39,903 bases of DNA from Falsigemmobacter intermedius (GCF_004054105.1 NZ_SBLC01000025.1:1-39903), one strand, 5' to 3'. Shown: positions 9,898 to 19,130, numbered from the stretch's first letter. The notes: generated by a model not told the origin, from the sequence alone. Program-made: numbers and translations.

Positions 9898-10126
9898 ATC
9901 ACTTCAATCCTTTAAACATCGCCCCGAAGAGCCGCGTTGCCCCTGAATAAGCGGGGCTTTGTCTTAAAAGTCCGCTGACGTCCCGGCGGTTGCTTTCCGA
10001 ATAAAGGAAACTTCGGGCAAAAACGGGGCAGGATCGCATCCCGCCCGGGGCAGCGTACGCAGCCTTCACTTTGCCGCAAAGCCCTTCGTCCAGCATGGGC
10101 GTGATTTCCTCACGACCGGAGTGACC

Positions 10127-11377
10127 ATGGCCGACGCCTTCCTCTCTGATGATCTGACCCCCGTTCTGGCGCTGCCGCTGATCCGGCCGGCCCAGGCGCA
10201 GAAACATATCCCCCATAATGAGGCCCTGCGGCTTCTGGAGGTGCTGGTCCAGGCCGGGGTCGCGGGGCGCAGCCTGACCACGCCCCCTGAGGACCCGCCT
10301 GAGGGCGCGCGCTGGCTGGTCCCGCCGGGGGCCACGGGGGACTGGGCGGGACGGGCGGGGCAGATCGCGGTCTTTCAGCAGGGGGCCTGGGTCTTTCTCA
10401 GCCCGGCGGAGGGCTGGCAGATCTGGGTGAGCGATGAAGCGCTGGCGCTGCGCTTTCAGGGGGGAGGCTGGCTCGCCCCCTCCGATCAGCCGCTGCAGGT
10501 GGCGCGGCTGGGCATTGCCACCCCTGCGGAGGGCCCCAACCGGCTGGCCCTGGCCGGAGAGGCTTCGCTTTTCACCCATCAGGGCGCGGGCCATCAGATC
10601 AAGATCAACAAGGCCGCCGCCTCTGAGACGGCGAGCCTGCTGTTTCAGACCGCTTGGGGCGGGCGGGCTGAGATGGGCACCTCCGGCACGGATGATTTTG
10701 CCATTAAGGTCAGTGCAGACGGGGCCTCCTGGCTCACCGCTTTGTCGGTGGCGCGCGCCACCGGGCTGATCAGCGGCGCGGGGGTCACCCAAAGCGCCAC
10801 GGATGGGGTGACGGGGCGGCTGGTGAAATCGGGCGATTACGGCTGGCCGGTGGCGCTCGCGCTCGGGGCGGAGGATGATCTTGATGCCCTGCCGGTCAGC
10901 GGGGTCTGGCTCTGCGCCTCGGCCGGGGTGACCACGGGCAATCATTACCCCGAGGCCCTGGCGGGGGCGCTGTTGCAGATCACCCGTCCGGGCGCGGGGG
11001 CGGCGCAGATCTATCTGACGGAGAGCGGCAGCCTCTGGAGCCGGAGCCGCAGTTCGGACGGGCTCTGGCAGACCTGGCGGCGGCAGAGCAGCAGCAGCGG
11101 CAGCGGTGCCAACGGTTCCTGGCTGCGCCTGCCCGATGGCACGCAGATCTGCCACCACAGCCTGACGCCCTCGGCCTCGGCGGCCACGACCTGGAGCTAT
11201 CCGCAGCCCTTCAGCGCCGCGCCGGTGATCAGCGGCACGCCGCAGTCGGCGGTGCTCTGCGGGCTTTGCCTTGAGGCGGCCCCGGGTCTCAGCTCCGCCA
11301 GCCTCAGCCTGCGCGGTGTCGATCATGCGCGGCGTGCGGATCCTGTGCAGCTGACCGCCATCGGGCGCTGGTACTGA
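10127..11377 (+). CDS. DUF2793 domain protein with phage-tail/pyocin-knob-like region
   Basis: A 416-residue protein. The N-terminus (LPLIRPAQAQKHIPHNEALRLLEVLVQAGV) is the hallmark of DUF2793 proteins, found in rhodobacterial phages, gene-transfer-agent-like clusters and tail-fibre-like genes. Residues about 240-320 (DLDALPVSGVWLC, YPEALAGALLQITRP, GLWQTWRRQSS) resemble the pyocin-knob fold of tail fibres. The C-terminal 80 residues (GSWLRLPDGTQICHH to TAIGRWY) resemble the beta-rich end domain of phage tail proteins. GGAG ends 5 bases before the ATG at 10127, which is preferred over the in-frame GTG at 10121. No other phage gene is nearby, so it may be a captured binding protein working at the cell surface; that is inference. 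It converges on the large glycosyltransferase gene with an 8-base gap. Confidence 0.72.
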   Translation: MADAFLSDDLTPVLALPLIRPAQAQKHIPHNEALRLLEVLVQAGVAGRSLTTPPEDPPEGARWLVPPGATGDWAGRAGQIAVFQQGAWVFLSPAEGWQIWVSDEALALRFQGGGWLAPSDQPLQVARLGIATPAEGPNRLALAGEASLFTHQGAGHQIKINKAAASETASLLFQTAWGGRAEMGTSGTDDFAIKVSADGASWLTALSVARATGLISGAGVTQSATDGVTGRLVKSGDYGWPVALALGAEDDLDALPVSGVWLCASAGVTTGNHYPEALAGALLQITRPGAGAAQIYLTESGSLWSRSRSSDGLWQTWRRQSSSSGSGANGSWLRLPDGTQICHHSLTPSASAATTWSYPQPFSAAPVISGTPQSAVLCGLCLEAAPGLSSASLSLRGVDHARRADPVQLTAIGRWY

Positions 11378-11385
11378 CCCGGCCC

Positions 11386-14358
11386 TCATCGCCCCGGCGC
11401 CTGTCCGGTGGCGAAGAGATGGCGGATGAAGGGGCTTGCGGCCCATGGTCCTGAGACCCCTTCCTGCCAGAGGCAGTCGCGGCCTTCCGCCAGCAGGTCC
11501 TGGTATTTACGGTATTCCTCTGCGCCGTTGAAATGCTGCCCCCGTGCCACCTCCCGCGCCACACGGGCGGCAAAGGCGGCGTTGTATTTGAAATGGCCAA
11601 AGATCAGATCGCGCGGGGCCAGCCGGCAGCCCGAGACGTAATGCAGCCCCGCGCTCAGCTGCATCTGCGGGCCAAAGCGCAAAAGCGCGATCTTCTGGGC
11701 CACGAACAGCTCAGACCGCGCGCCGGGCATCAGGCGGTGGCGCAGCCCGCTGGTCCAGGTCGGCTGATCGGAAAACGGCCCCCGCCCGCCCGAAGTGGTC
11801 AGAAAGGGCGTCAGATCGGCAAAACCCGCCCCCTCGAAGGGATCGCCCCGGCTCAGATCCGCCCCGGCCAGCGGGCCTTTGGGATAAAGATCAAGCATGA
11901 AGATCCGCACCGCATCGGCGCCTGCAAACTCCGCCCCGCGCAAAAGCGCGGGCAGATGCCCCCGGGTGCTTTCATCCCAGACCAGAAACTCATCGGCATC
12001 AGCCACCAGGCTCCAGCGGTTCTGCCGGAAAGACGACATCAGCGCCTCCTGCCAGGCGACGCCGTAATGCGACAGGCTGTAGGGGGTATCGACCGAGAAG
12101 AGCGCCACATCGGGCTGATCGGCCAGATACTCGAGGCTGCCGTCGTCTGAGCCGTTGTCGGCGATCAGAAAGCCCCCGACCCCGAGGCTGCGGTAATGCG
12201 CCAGATATTGCGGCAGCATCCCGCGCTCATTGCGCAAAGCCGAGACCACCGCCACCTCCGCCCCCGCCACCCGGGAGAGCCGCGCAACCGGGCTGATCAG
12301 CGTTAAACAGTTTGATGCCCAGCCGAATTTCACCCCCTGAAACGACGGCCAGATCCGGCCCTTCTGCGGCAGATCCTGCTTTGAGGCGCGGTGGACTTCG
12401 GCCTGCTGCTCCGGCCCGTCGAGATGCACGCCCAGGATTCCCGATCCGGCAAAGGGGCGCGGGCCGTTGTTCCAGAAAGGCACCGTGCGGCCTGCAGGCG
12501 CGGTGCGCTGCTCGCGGGGCATCAGCCAGCCGGTGGGATCGGGGCGAAAGCCCGCGCGGGTCAGCAGATCGCCAAGCAGTTTGTCTTCCAGAAACGAGAG
12601 GCTGATCAGGCGCTGCCCGGCCGGGGTGGCGGCCTGTTCCAGCGAGGCGCAGATCGCGCGGCGGCTCAGCAGATAGCCCGAGCCGCCGTCGGTATAGACC
12701 GAAGGTTCGGGCGATTTATCGAGGTCATACCGCCCGCGCGGGCTTTGCGATTTCGCCTGATGCCAGCTGCGGTCGGTATTGCCCCGCGCCCGCGTCAGCA
12801 CCCGCCCGGCCCAGTCAGACCTCAGATGCTGCAGCCCGCTCAGAAAGCCCGCCGGATCAAAAAAGCAGTCGTCATCGATCTTCAGCATCCGCGCGAAGGG
12901 CGTGTGATCGCGGATATAGCGCAGCGCCGTCAGGGTCTTTTGCGGCAGCCCCTCATAATCATCGGGACAATCAAGCGTGACCCGCCGCCCCTCGCGCCGG
13001 ATCTGCCCCGCCGGGGCACCGCCGGTGACGATCAGATAGGGCACGCCAAAGGCGCTGAGATCTGAAAGCCATCCGGCCTCCATCGCCGGGATGCGGCTCT
13101 CAAGATGGGCTTTGCAGGAGAAAACCACCACGATCAGGTCATGAAGCTTTGAGACCTCCTCCGCCCAGGGTGGCAGGTCTGCGGGCGGGGCCGGCGCGGG
13201 GATCAGCCCCCGGATCAGCCCCGGAACCCCTGCGCTCAAAGCCGCAGGCAGGGCCGCAAGCGCCGGGGCCGGGCCCGAAATCTCTGCCGCCCCGATCAGC
13301 GCCTGCAGCTCTGCCCGAACCGGCCCGTCGCCCTCGCAGGCGGGCGCCTCCCGGATCAGCAAAAGCGCCAGCGCCAGCCCGAGATGCCCGGCCTCCGGCC
13401 CGCTTAAGGCCCGCAGATCCCGCCAGAGGGCCGCGGCCTCCCCGCCCCGGGGCAGCCCCTCCCGCAGGAACCCGGGCAGGGCTGTCCCAAGGCGGATCTG
13501 CACCTCTCTGAGCGGGTCAGCGGCCCCCCCCTCCCAGAGCGCGGGCAGGCTGCGGGCCGCGCGGGCACGGGCGTCTTTGGAGAGATCCCCGGCCTCCGGG
13601 CTCAGAGGGTCGAGCAGGTGGCGCAGCAGATCTTCGCCCCCCGCCTCTGACAGCGGGGCTGCGGTGCCCGAAGGGCCAAAGCGCGCGCGGCGGAAGCGCC
13701 CGGTGCCGGGGGTCTTCCAGGCCTCAAAGGCGCGGGCGGCGGCCTCTGCGGCCTCAGGCGGGCTGTCGGGGTCACAGAGCAGCCGGAACTGCGCGCGCGC
13801 CTCCTGCAGGCGGGGCGGCAGGGCCGCGGGCGGCCCCAGGGCCTCCAGGGCGTCGTAAAAGGCCGGAAGCAGAACGCAGCAGGCCAGCCAATGGGTCTCA
13901 AGCCGCTCCTGCAGCCAGAGCGGCAGAGCGGGGTGCAGCTGCAAAAGCCCCGCCGAAAAGCGGCAGAGCGCCAGACAGCCGTGGCGGCTGAACTCCTGCT
14001 GCGCCATTGCCTCGTGAAAACCGAACCAGGCGTTCAGCAGCGGAGAAAGCGTGCTGAGCGGCAGCGCCGGACGCGCCAGAAGCCGCGTCATCCCTTCGGC
14101 CAGAGCCGGGGTGGGGATCCAGGCCCGGCCCCCCGTGAGGGCAAGAAGATCCTCCGTCCTCTGCGCCAGGGGACATCCTGCTGCGGCCTGCCAGGGGAAA
14201 AGCGCCGCGCGCATCCAGTCACTGGCAGGTGGCTGCGTCAGCGGCAGGACCGCCCCGGTCTGCGAGGCCGCGGTCAGAAGCCGGTCAAAGCCGCCCCTCA
14301 GGCAGTAGCTTTCGGTGATCTCAGTGAGAAAAAGCCCCCTCTCCGCGGCCGTGGGCAA
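11386..14358 (-). CDS. Large multidomain glycosyltransferase (GT31-like plus GT2/GT92-like), C-terminal main part
   Basis: The longest intact frame (990 residues) of a gene that really begins near 15334; its first codon here (TTG 14358) is not a true start. Residues about 1-400 are leucine/alanine-rich, helical and unrecognised. Residues about 400-640 resemble GT31 galactosyltransferases: IVVVFSCKAHLESRIPAMEAGW, then DDYEGLPQKTLTALRYI and the DxD-type KIDDDCFFD, with FLEDKLLGDLL as a plausible catalytic-base region. Residues about 690-960 form a second transferase of the Glyco_tranf_2_4/GT92 type: ALRNERGMLPQYLAHYRSLGVGGFLIADNGSDDGS and VADADEFLVWD. It may therefore add two sugars to a surface polymer. 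A C8 run at 13524-13531 keeps frame. The GT2 gene at 15464-16887 lies upstream on the same strand. Confidence 0.8.
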   Translation of the reverse strand: MPTAAERGLFLTEITESYCLRGGFDRLLTAASQTGAVLPLTQPPASDWMRAALFPWQAAAGCPLAQRTEDLLALTGGRAWIPTPALAEGMTRLLARPALPLSTLSPLLNAWFGFHEAMAQQEFSRHGCLALCRFSAGLLQLHPALPLWLQERLETHWLACCVLLPAFYDALEALGPPAALPPRLQEARAQFRLLCDPDSPPEAAEAAARAFEAWKTPGTGRFRRARFGPSGTAAPLSEAGGEDLLRHLLDPLSPEAGDLSKDARARAARSLPALWEGGAADPLREVQIRLGTALPGFLREGLPRGGEAAALWRDLRALSGPEAGHLGLALALLLIREAPACEGDGPVRAELQALIGAAEISGPAPALAALPAALSAGVPGLIRGLIPAPAPPADLPPWAEEVSKLHDLIVVVFSCKAHLESRIPAMEAGWLSDLSAFGVPYLIVTGGAPAGQIRREGRRVTLDCPDDYEGLPQKTLTALRYIRDHTPFARMLKIDDDCFFDPAGFLSGLQHLRSDWAGRVLTRARGNTDRSWHQAKSQSPRGRYDLDKSPEPSVYTDGGSGYLLSRRAICASLEQAATPAGQRLISLSFLEDKLLGDLLTRAGFRPDPTGWLMPREQRTAPAGRTVPFWNNGPRPFAGSGILGVHLDGPEQQAEVHRASKQDLPQKGRIWPSFQGVKFGWASNCLTLISPVARLSRVAGAEVAVVSALRNERGMLPQYLAHYRSLGVGGFLIADNGSDDGSLEYLADQPDVALFSVDTPYSLSHYGVAWQEALMSSFRQNRWSLVADADEFLVWDESTRGHLPALLRGAEFAGADAVRIFMLDLYPKGPLAGADLSRGDPFEGAGFADLTPFLTTSGGRGPFSDQPTWTSGLRHRLMPGARSELFVAQKIALLRFGPQMQLSAGLHYVSGCRLAPRDLIFGHFKYNAAFAARVAREVARGQHFNGAEEYRKYQDLLAEGRDCLWQEGVSGPWAASPFIRHLFATGQAPGR

Positions 14359-15334
14359 CGCCCTGAGGGCGGAGAGCAGGGCCTCATCCCGCGCATCCCC
14401 CCCGCGCGCAGCGCCGCCATCAGCGCGGCGCTGAGGCGCAGGCGCTGTTGTGCCTCTTCCTCTGCGGGCAGGGGCGGCAGCGGAGCCGGGGCCTCCGGGG
14501 TCTCAGCGCCGGGGGCAAGAAACTCCGTCAGCCCGAAGCGCGCCGCCAGCCGGCCAAGGGCGGCGCGGGCGGGCGGGGTCAGATCCGCGCTCAGCCCGCT
14601 CCAGCGGGCATGTTCGATCAGCTGCAGCGCCAGAAAATCATCCTGATCGGCCAGCCCCGAGGGCAGATCGGAATTGAGCAGCCGCGCCAGATCGCTGCGC
14701 GAAAACCTCAGCCCCGGCGCGGGGGCAAAGACCTCGGCGTGACGCCAGATCCGCCCCGGCAGCACCGCCCCGAAGCCCCCCTGCGCCAGCGGCAGCAGAT
14801 CAAGCATCTCCCCCCCGGCAGCAGCACCGGCGGGCGGGGCCCGGGCGCGATCACCTCCAGCCGCTGGCTGAGCCAGAGCGCCCTGCCCCCGGTCAGCCGC
14901 CGCAGCGCAGGCTCGGGATGGGTGTCGCTTGAGGGCGGCGGCAGGACCCCGCCCTCAAGCTGCACCCCGGCGATTCGGTGCAGACCCGGAAATCCGCGCC
15001 GCAGCTTCAGCCTGGCGCTGCGGTCGGGGCGCGGAAAGGCGTCAAAGCGGCCAAGCCTCTGCCCGTCCACCTCCAGCCTGACACCGCCCGCCTCAAAGGT
15101 CAGACTGAGGCTGCCGAAGGGCTGAGAGAACCGGTGCGCGATCTGCAGCTCGCGCCGCCAGCCGGCGCGGTCGCGCCGGTTGAGCACCACCCGCCCCTCT
15201 GAGGGGCGCAGCGACAGATGCAGCGGGATTTCCGTCCCGTCTGCGGTGCAGAAATGCAGCGAGGCAAAGCGGTGCTGCGAAAAATCCGTCTCACAGCAAA
15301 AGCGCAGACCGGCGCGGGGCTGAAAAGCAATCAT
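14298..15334 (-). pseudogene. N-terminal part of the same glycosyltransferase, broken by two G-tract frameshifts; galectin-like domain
   Basis: Two frame pieces precede the 990-residue frame. ATG at 15334 begins MIAFQPRAGLRF and runs to a G7 tract (plus strand C 14810-14816). The next frame starts EMLDLLPLAQGGFG and runs to another G7 tract (14397-14403), beyond which the large frame continues as DEALLSALRALPTAAERG. Adding one G at each tract gives one uninterrupted protein of about 1316 residues. The first 130 residues (DGTEIPLHLSLRP, GRVVLNRRDRAGWRRE, FEAGGVRLEVDGQRLGRFDAF) follow the strand pattern of galectins, including the VxxN...W segment that binds galactose. That assignment is from pattern only. 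As read the gene cannot be translated whole, so it is a sequencing artefact, an off-phase state or decay. Confidence 0.7.
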
Positions 15335-15463
15335 CACTCAATCCGCTTTCGCGCTCAGAGAGCGGCACTGGAACGGGTACCGGCCCAGTCTGCCAGAGAC
15401 CAGGTATTTTGCAACCTTTACGTGCATTGCTGATCCGGTGCAGGACCGCCTTCAGGTCCGCTT

Positions 15464-16887
15464 TCAGGGGCGCAGCAGCCGCGAGAGCCGCGGATCCAGC
15501 GGCCCCTCCCCCGGCCAGAGACCGGTCTGGCGCAGGCGGCGGCGGCCGTGCACCACCCCCGGCAGCAGGCGCAGGCGGCGCAAAATACTGCGGCCGGGCG
15601 GGCCGAAATCCATCTGCAGCTGCAAAACCCGCAGCAGAAACTGCCGCCGCTGCGCAGGGCTCAGAGCCAGGCGCTCTGCCAGGTCTTCCGCGCGGCGCAG
15701 AAGCTGCGGGCCATGAAGCGCCCCGCAGACCGCCGGCTGCACCCCCGGAAACCCCAGCCAGACGAGGCGGGTAGCCCGGGGGCTTAACCGCAGGCTCAGA
15801 TCCCCCTCAGGCCAGGGGCTGTCCGGGGGAGGCAGCGCGGCATCCCCCCTGCGCTGCGGGTCAGGGCAATCAGACTGAAGGCCGCGATATCCTGCCCCGC
15901 CAGCCCCTCAAGAGCGGCCCGGGAGAGATCACCCCTCCCGCTCAGATCCGCCACCACCCCGACCGGCATGCCCCCCGACAGCGCCGTGGCCAGCGAAGGG
16001 GAATGGCGGGCGGGGAAATCAAAGCCCTGCCGGCTGAGCCAGTGACGCATGGAGCCAAGCCAGCGCGTCCGCCGTCCCGGATCGCGCAGCACCTGCGCGC
16101 GTTCTGCCAGAAGCCGCCCGGCCAGATCCTCAAACCCCTCTGCCGCCCCCTTCCGCCCGGAGGTGACCAGCAGATGGCGCAGCCGCTCAAGGACGGGGAA
16201 CTGATCGAAGACCCGCTCATCGTCACGGGTGGTCAGCTGGCCCGGACGCCCGCGGGTCTGCAGATAAAGCGGCTCAGGCAGATGCAGGATCGCCCGGCTG
16301 CGCAGCGCGGCACGCAGATAAAAGACATGATCCTCAAACCAGCCCGGCTCAAAGCTGATCCCGGCCAGCAGCTCCCGGCGGTAGAGCTTGTTCCAGACCG
16401 AGGGGTAATGCGCGAGGATCTCGCCCACGCTTTCCAGCGGCCAGCGGGCGGCGGCTGCGGGCATGGGGCGGTCGTAAAGCGCGGATTGCGGGATCTGCCG
16501 CCCGTCGGGCGGGCAATCGGCAAAGGCGCAGGCCACCCAGTCGCCGCCGTCCTCCAGCAGTGCCCGGCGCATCCGGCCCAGAAAGACCGGGCTGTAGCGG
16601 TCATCGCCATCGAGAAACGCAAGGAAGCGCCCCCGCGCCGCGGCCAGGGCGCGGTTGCGCGCGGCCGGCAGGCCCAGATTGTCCTGGCGCAGCAGCCGGA
16701 AGCGCGGATCGCCCCCGGCGGCGGCAAAGGCGGCCGTGCCGGAGCCGTCTTTTGAGCCGTCATCGACGAGAAGCGCCTCAAAGTCTTTGAAGTCCTGCGC
16801 GAGAAGGCTGCGTACCGCAGCCACGCCATAAGCGCCTAGGTTAAAGATTGGCACAATCACCGAGATCTCCGGCGTCCCGCTGCGCAT
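15464..16887 (-). CDS. GT2-family glycosyltransferase, frameshifted near the C-terminus
   Basis: A GT-A fold glycosyltransferase. The frame from ATG 16887 gives 363 residues beginning MRSGTPEISVIVPIFNLGAYGVAAVRSLLAQ. LLVDDGSKDGSG binds the nucleotide, FLDGDDRYSP is the DxD metal site, and SVWNKLYRRELL with FEPGWFEDHVFY is typical of GT2 acceptor and catalytic regions. In a G6 tract (plus strand C 15844-15849) the frame leaves the natural sequence. With one extra G it continues as GGDAALPPPDSPWPEGDLSL and reaches the stop at 15464, about 474 residues in all. The catalytic domain is complete in the shortened form, so activity may survive. AGGGGG precedes the start. It lies upstream of the large glycosyltransferase and probably acts in the same polymer pathway. 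Confidence 0.82.
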
Positions 16888-17021
16888 CTGCGTCCCCCTG
16901 CCCTGACTGCAGGAAAGCAGATCCGCTTTCTAATACAATCCCTGATTTAAACAATCTGAGGTTGATTAAAGCCGATCCGCCCCTTTAGCCTGATCCGATC
17001 CGGTCAGGAGGAAGCGATCCC

Positions 17022-17822
17022 GTGTCTGCCCCTTTCATCATCTGGACCCTGCAGCGCACCGGCGGCACCACGCTGGCGCATCTGCTGATCTCGCTCTCAC
17101 AAAGCCCCACCCTCGGGCATGAGCCCTTCAATCCCGACCGCCGGCTCGGCGGACTGCATAAGGCCTTTCTCGAAACCCGGGATGAGGAAGCGCTGCGGGC
17201 CGGCATCCGGACGGCGCTGGCCGGGGCGGGCAGTATGAAACACTGCCATGAGCTGGTGCCGCCGCGGCTGAATGAAATCCTGATGGAGGAAACCACGGCC
17301 GCGGGCTGGACGGCGGTGATCCTGGACCGGCAGAACGACAGCGCAAGGATGCTCTCGCTGATCACCGCGCAGCTCACCGGGGCCTGGGGCAAAGCGCTGG
17401 CCGATCAGGTGGTGCGCGACTGCGAAGCCGGAACCCGTGTGCTGCCGCCTGCCGATCTTGAGGCGGCGCGGCGCGGGCTCTGGAACGGCTGGCAGCGCCG
17501 CCGCCATCTGGCAGCCGCCTTTGCCGATCGGGGCCTCCGCCCGGAGGTGGTGCTTTTTGAAGAGGTCTATGACGACCCCGACCGGGGCGCAGAGCTGGTG
17601 GCGGATCTCATCGCCCGTCTGGGGATCGGCGGCGCCACGGCGGCCCCGCCCGATCCGCGTCTTCCCGATCCGCGCATTCTGGCGGCGCTGAAGAACAGCG
17701 GTCAGAACAGCAACCGCATCCTCAACTATCTGCCCAATATTGCCGAGCTGCGCGCCGCGCTGCGCGAGACCGAGGCGCGGCTGCTCTTCTCCTGGCGCGC
17801 CCCCGGAGAGACCGGGGGCTGA
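17022..17822 (+). CDS. Stf0-like sulfotransferase
   Basis: A 266-residue protein. IIWTLQRTGGTTLAHLL at residues about 6-22 is the 5'-phosphosulfate-binding loop of PAPS-dependent sulfotransferases. MKHCHELVPPRLNEILM and VILDRQNDSARMLSLI resemble the 3'-phosphate-binding region. WQRRRHLAAAFADRGLRPEVVLFEEVYDDP, close to the end, is typical of the Stf0-like family that sulfates carbohydrates. The start is GTG 17022 behind a strong AGGAGGAAG at 17006-17014. The gene is divergent from the GT2 gene and converges on repA with a 6-base gap. The donor PAPS is made by CysD and CysNC in this window, so a sulfated surface glycan is likely. The substrate is unknown. Confidence 0.75.
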   Translation: MSAPFIIWTLQRTGGTTLAHLLISLSQSPTLGHEPFNPDRRLGGLHKAFLETRDEEALRAGIRTALAGAGSMKHCHELVPPRLNEILMEETTAAGWTAVILDRQNDSARMLSLITAQLTGAWGKALADQVVRDCEAGTRVLPPADLEAARRGLWNGWQRRRHLAAAFADRGLRPEVVLFEEVYDDPDRGAELVADLIARLGIGGATAAPPDPRLPDPRILAALKNSGQNSNRILNYLPNIAELRAALRETEARLLFSWRAPGETGG

Positions 17823-17828
17823 GACGGC

Positions 17829-18863
17829 TCAGAGCAAAAGCCCCGTTGTCTCCGGGGTCAGGCGCTTTTTCACCCAGCCAAGGAAAGCCGCATCGGGCGC
17901 CCGCAGGGGCTGGCGTCCGGTGCGTGCCCAGACCGCGCGCCATTCCGCCGCGAGCGCATGAACATCGGCCCCCGGCATCAGCGCGCGGGCCTTTTCAAGC
18001 GTGGCCACCTTCAGCGCCGGCCCTTCTCCGGCCTCGAGCAGAATGCCGCGACGGGTGACCAGAAGGATATCCCCCGGCTCTTCGATCAGGTGATAATCGG
18101 GCAGATGGTCGGCCGTGATCATCTGGCGCAGCATCTGCCGGAACACCCGCAGCGGCGAGTTCGACCCCGACTTCAGATGCAGCACCGGGATCGAGACCCG
18201 CCATTCGTTCTGCCGCCCGCAGTGCTTGCGCGCCAGCTCATAGACCCGCCGCTCCAGCGGCTTTCTGAGCCGGAAGTAATCACGGCTGAGCGTGAGGACC
18301 GATTTCGACAGCACCGCCCGGTAGAGCCACTCTGAAAGCACCACGGTCACCATGACCATGCGCCCGCCGCGGCTGTGGCGCAGGATCTGCCAGCTTTCAA
18401 TCAGACCAAAGCCCGTGGTCATCTCCACACCGCCGGTCACCACATTGGTGGTGATGCGCGTGCCCGCCAGCCGCTCAAAGGCTTCCCGCAGGCGGCGATA
18501 GCTGTCGCCCGAGGTTTCCCGCCCGGTGGCCACCAGCAGATCATGCGCGGTCAGACTGACCCGGCGCGAGACCTCACGTCCGGCATTGAGCCCTGCGACC
18601 AGCTGGCTGACGCAATAGATCAGAATGTCTTTGTCAAAGAGCGTCGCCAGCCCTTTGACCGAAGGGGTCACCGTCACCTCTGCGCCATTGTGATCATAGC
18701 GCAGCACCCGCAGATCGGGCCGGGTCGAGAGCGAGAAGAGCGGATGCTCCATCGTCGCCATATCGTCTTTCGGGAGCGCATCAAGGATGTCGCAATAGAA
18801 GAAATCCGTCGCACCAGGATCCGGCAACAGCCCCTGCGACGGTGCAACGACCGTACCTGCCAT
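17829..18863 (-). CDS. repA: RepA, plasmid replication initiator (RPA family)
   Basis: A 344-residue replication initiator of the family used by RepA-type plasmids of Rhodobacterales. Diagnostic segments are FFYCDILDALPKDDMATMEHPLFSL, KGLATLFDKDILIYCVSQL, SGDSYRRLREAFERLAGTRI and FRLRKPLERRVYELARKHCG, a winged-helix arrangement that binds iterons. ATG 18863 is chosen because AGGCAGG lies just upstream and MAGTVVAPSQG fits the family. The frame stays open upstream through the iterons to a GTG at 19001, but that stretch is not conserved-looking. The gene is divergent from parA, with the origin between them. RepA is inferred to bind the iterons that lie in its own leader and so repress itself. 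The host strain must also supply DnaA. Confidence 0.9.
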   Translation of the reverse strand: MAGTVVAPSQGLLPDPGATDFFYCDILDALPKDDMATMEHPLFSLSTRPDLRVLRYDHNGAEVTVTPSVKGLATLFDKDILIYCVSQLVAGLNAGREVSRRVSLTAHDLLVATGRETSGDSYRRLREAFERLAGTRITTNVVTGGVEMTTGFGLIESWQILRHSRGGRMVMVTVVLSEWLYRAVLSKSVLTLSRDYFRLRKPLERRVYELARKHCGRQNEWRVSIPVLHLKSGSNSPLRVFRQMLRQMITADHLPDYHLIEEPGDILLVTRRGILLEAGEGPALKVATLEKARALMPGADVHALAAEWRAVWARTGRQPLRAPDAAFLGWVKKRLTPETTGLLL

Positions 18864-18878
18864 CTGCCTGCCTTTTAT

Positions 18879-18999
18879 CGTGGTTTCATTGACGCCCAAC
18901 CTAGCGAAGAGCGCCGCAGGCAGCAAGGCAGTGACCGGGCTTTCAACGTGGTTTTGGAATCGCATCTTCGTGGTTCCGGATTCACTTAAACGTGGTTTC
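18879..18999 (+). repeat. Iteron array CGTGGTTTC
   Basis: Four direct copies of CGTGGTT followed by TC, TT or CC start at 18879, 18947, 18969 and 18991. The last three are exactly 22 bases apart, two helical turns, so bound RepA monomers would line up on one DNA face. Two of them also share GGA-TC after the core. The first copy is detached by 68 bases and lies just upstream of the repA ribosome-binding site, where binding could block repA expression. Confidence 0.75.
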
Positions 19000-19021
19000 A
19001 CATACGGTAATCCGAAAAAAC

Positions 19022-19050
19022 ATAATGCAAACTATTGTTTTTATTGTAAA
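19022..19050 (-). promoter_or_regulatory. Probable repA promoter
   Basis: On the minus strand TTTACA (19050-19045) is separated by 17 bases from CATTAT (19027-19022). This matches the sigma-70 consensus at 5/6 and 4/6 positions. The transcript would cross the iterons before repA, allowing autoregulation. Confidence 0.45.
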
Positions 19051-19121
19051 AAAATTGTCAGACAATCTGCGTAACTCTTATATTAACTATATATAACTTA
19101 GGGCCGCGACGAAGCGCTCCC

Positions 19122-19130
19122 TGTGGATAA
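19122..19130 (-). promoter_or_regulatory. DnaA box
   Basis: TGTGGATAA on the plus strand is the exact complement of the consensus DnaA box TTATCCACA. Its place beside the AT-rich stretch and iterons supports a role in origin melting. Confidence 0.7.

Noticed and set aside
9939-9957. GCCCC/GGGGC hairpin followed by TTT in the cysD-DUF2793 gap
   Set aside because: The gap is between divergent genes, so no upstream transcript needs ending there; a 5-bp stem with a 9-base loop is weak.
9899-11446. Minus-strand open frame of 515 codons opposite the DUF2793 gene
   Set aside because: Proline-, arginine- and glycine-rich composition typical of antisense frames in high-GC DNA; the plus strand encodes a recognisable family.
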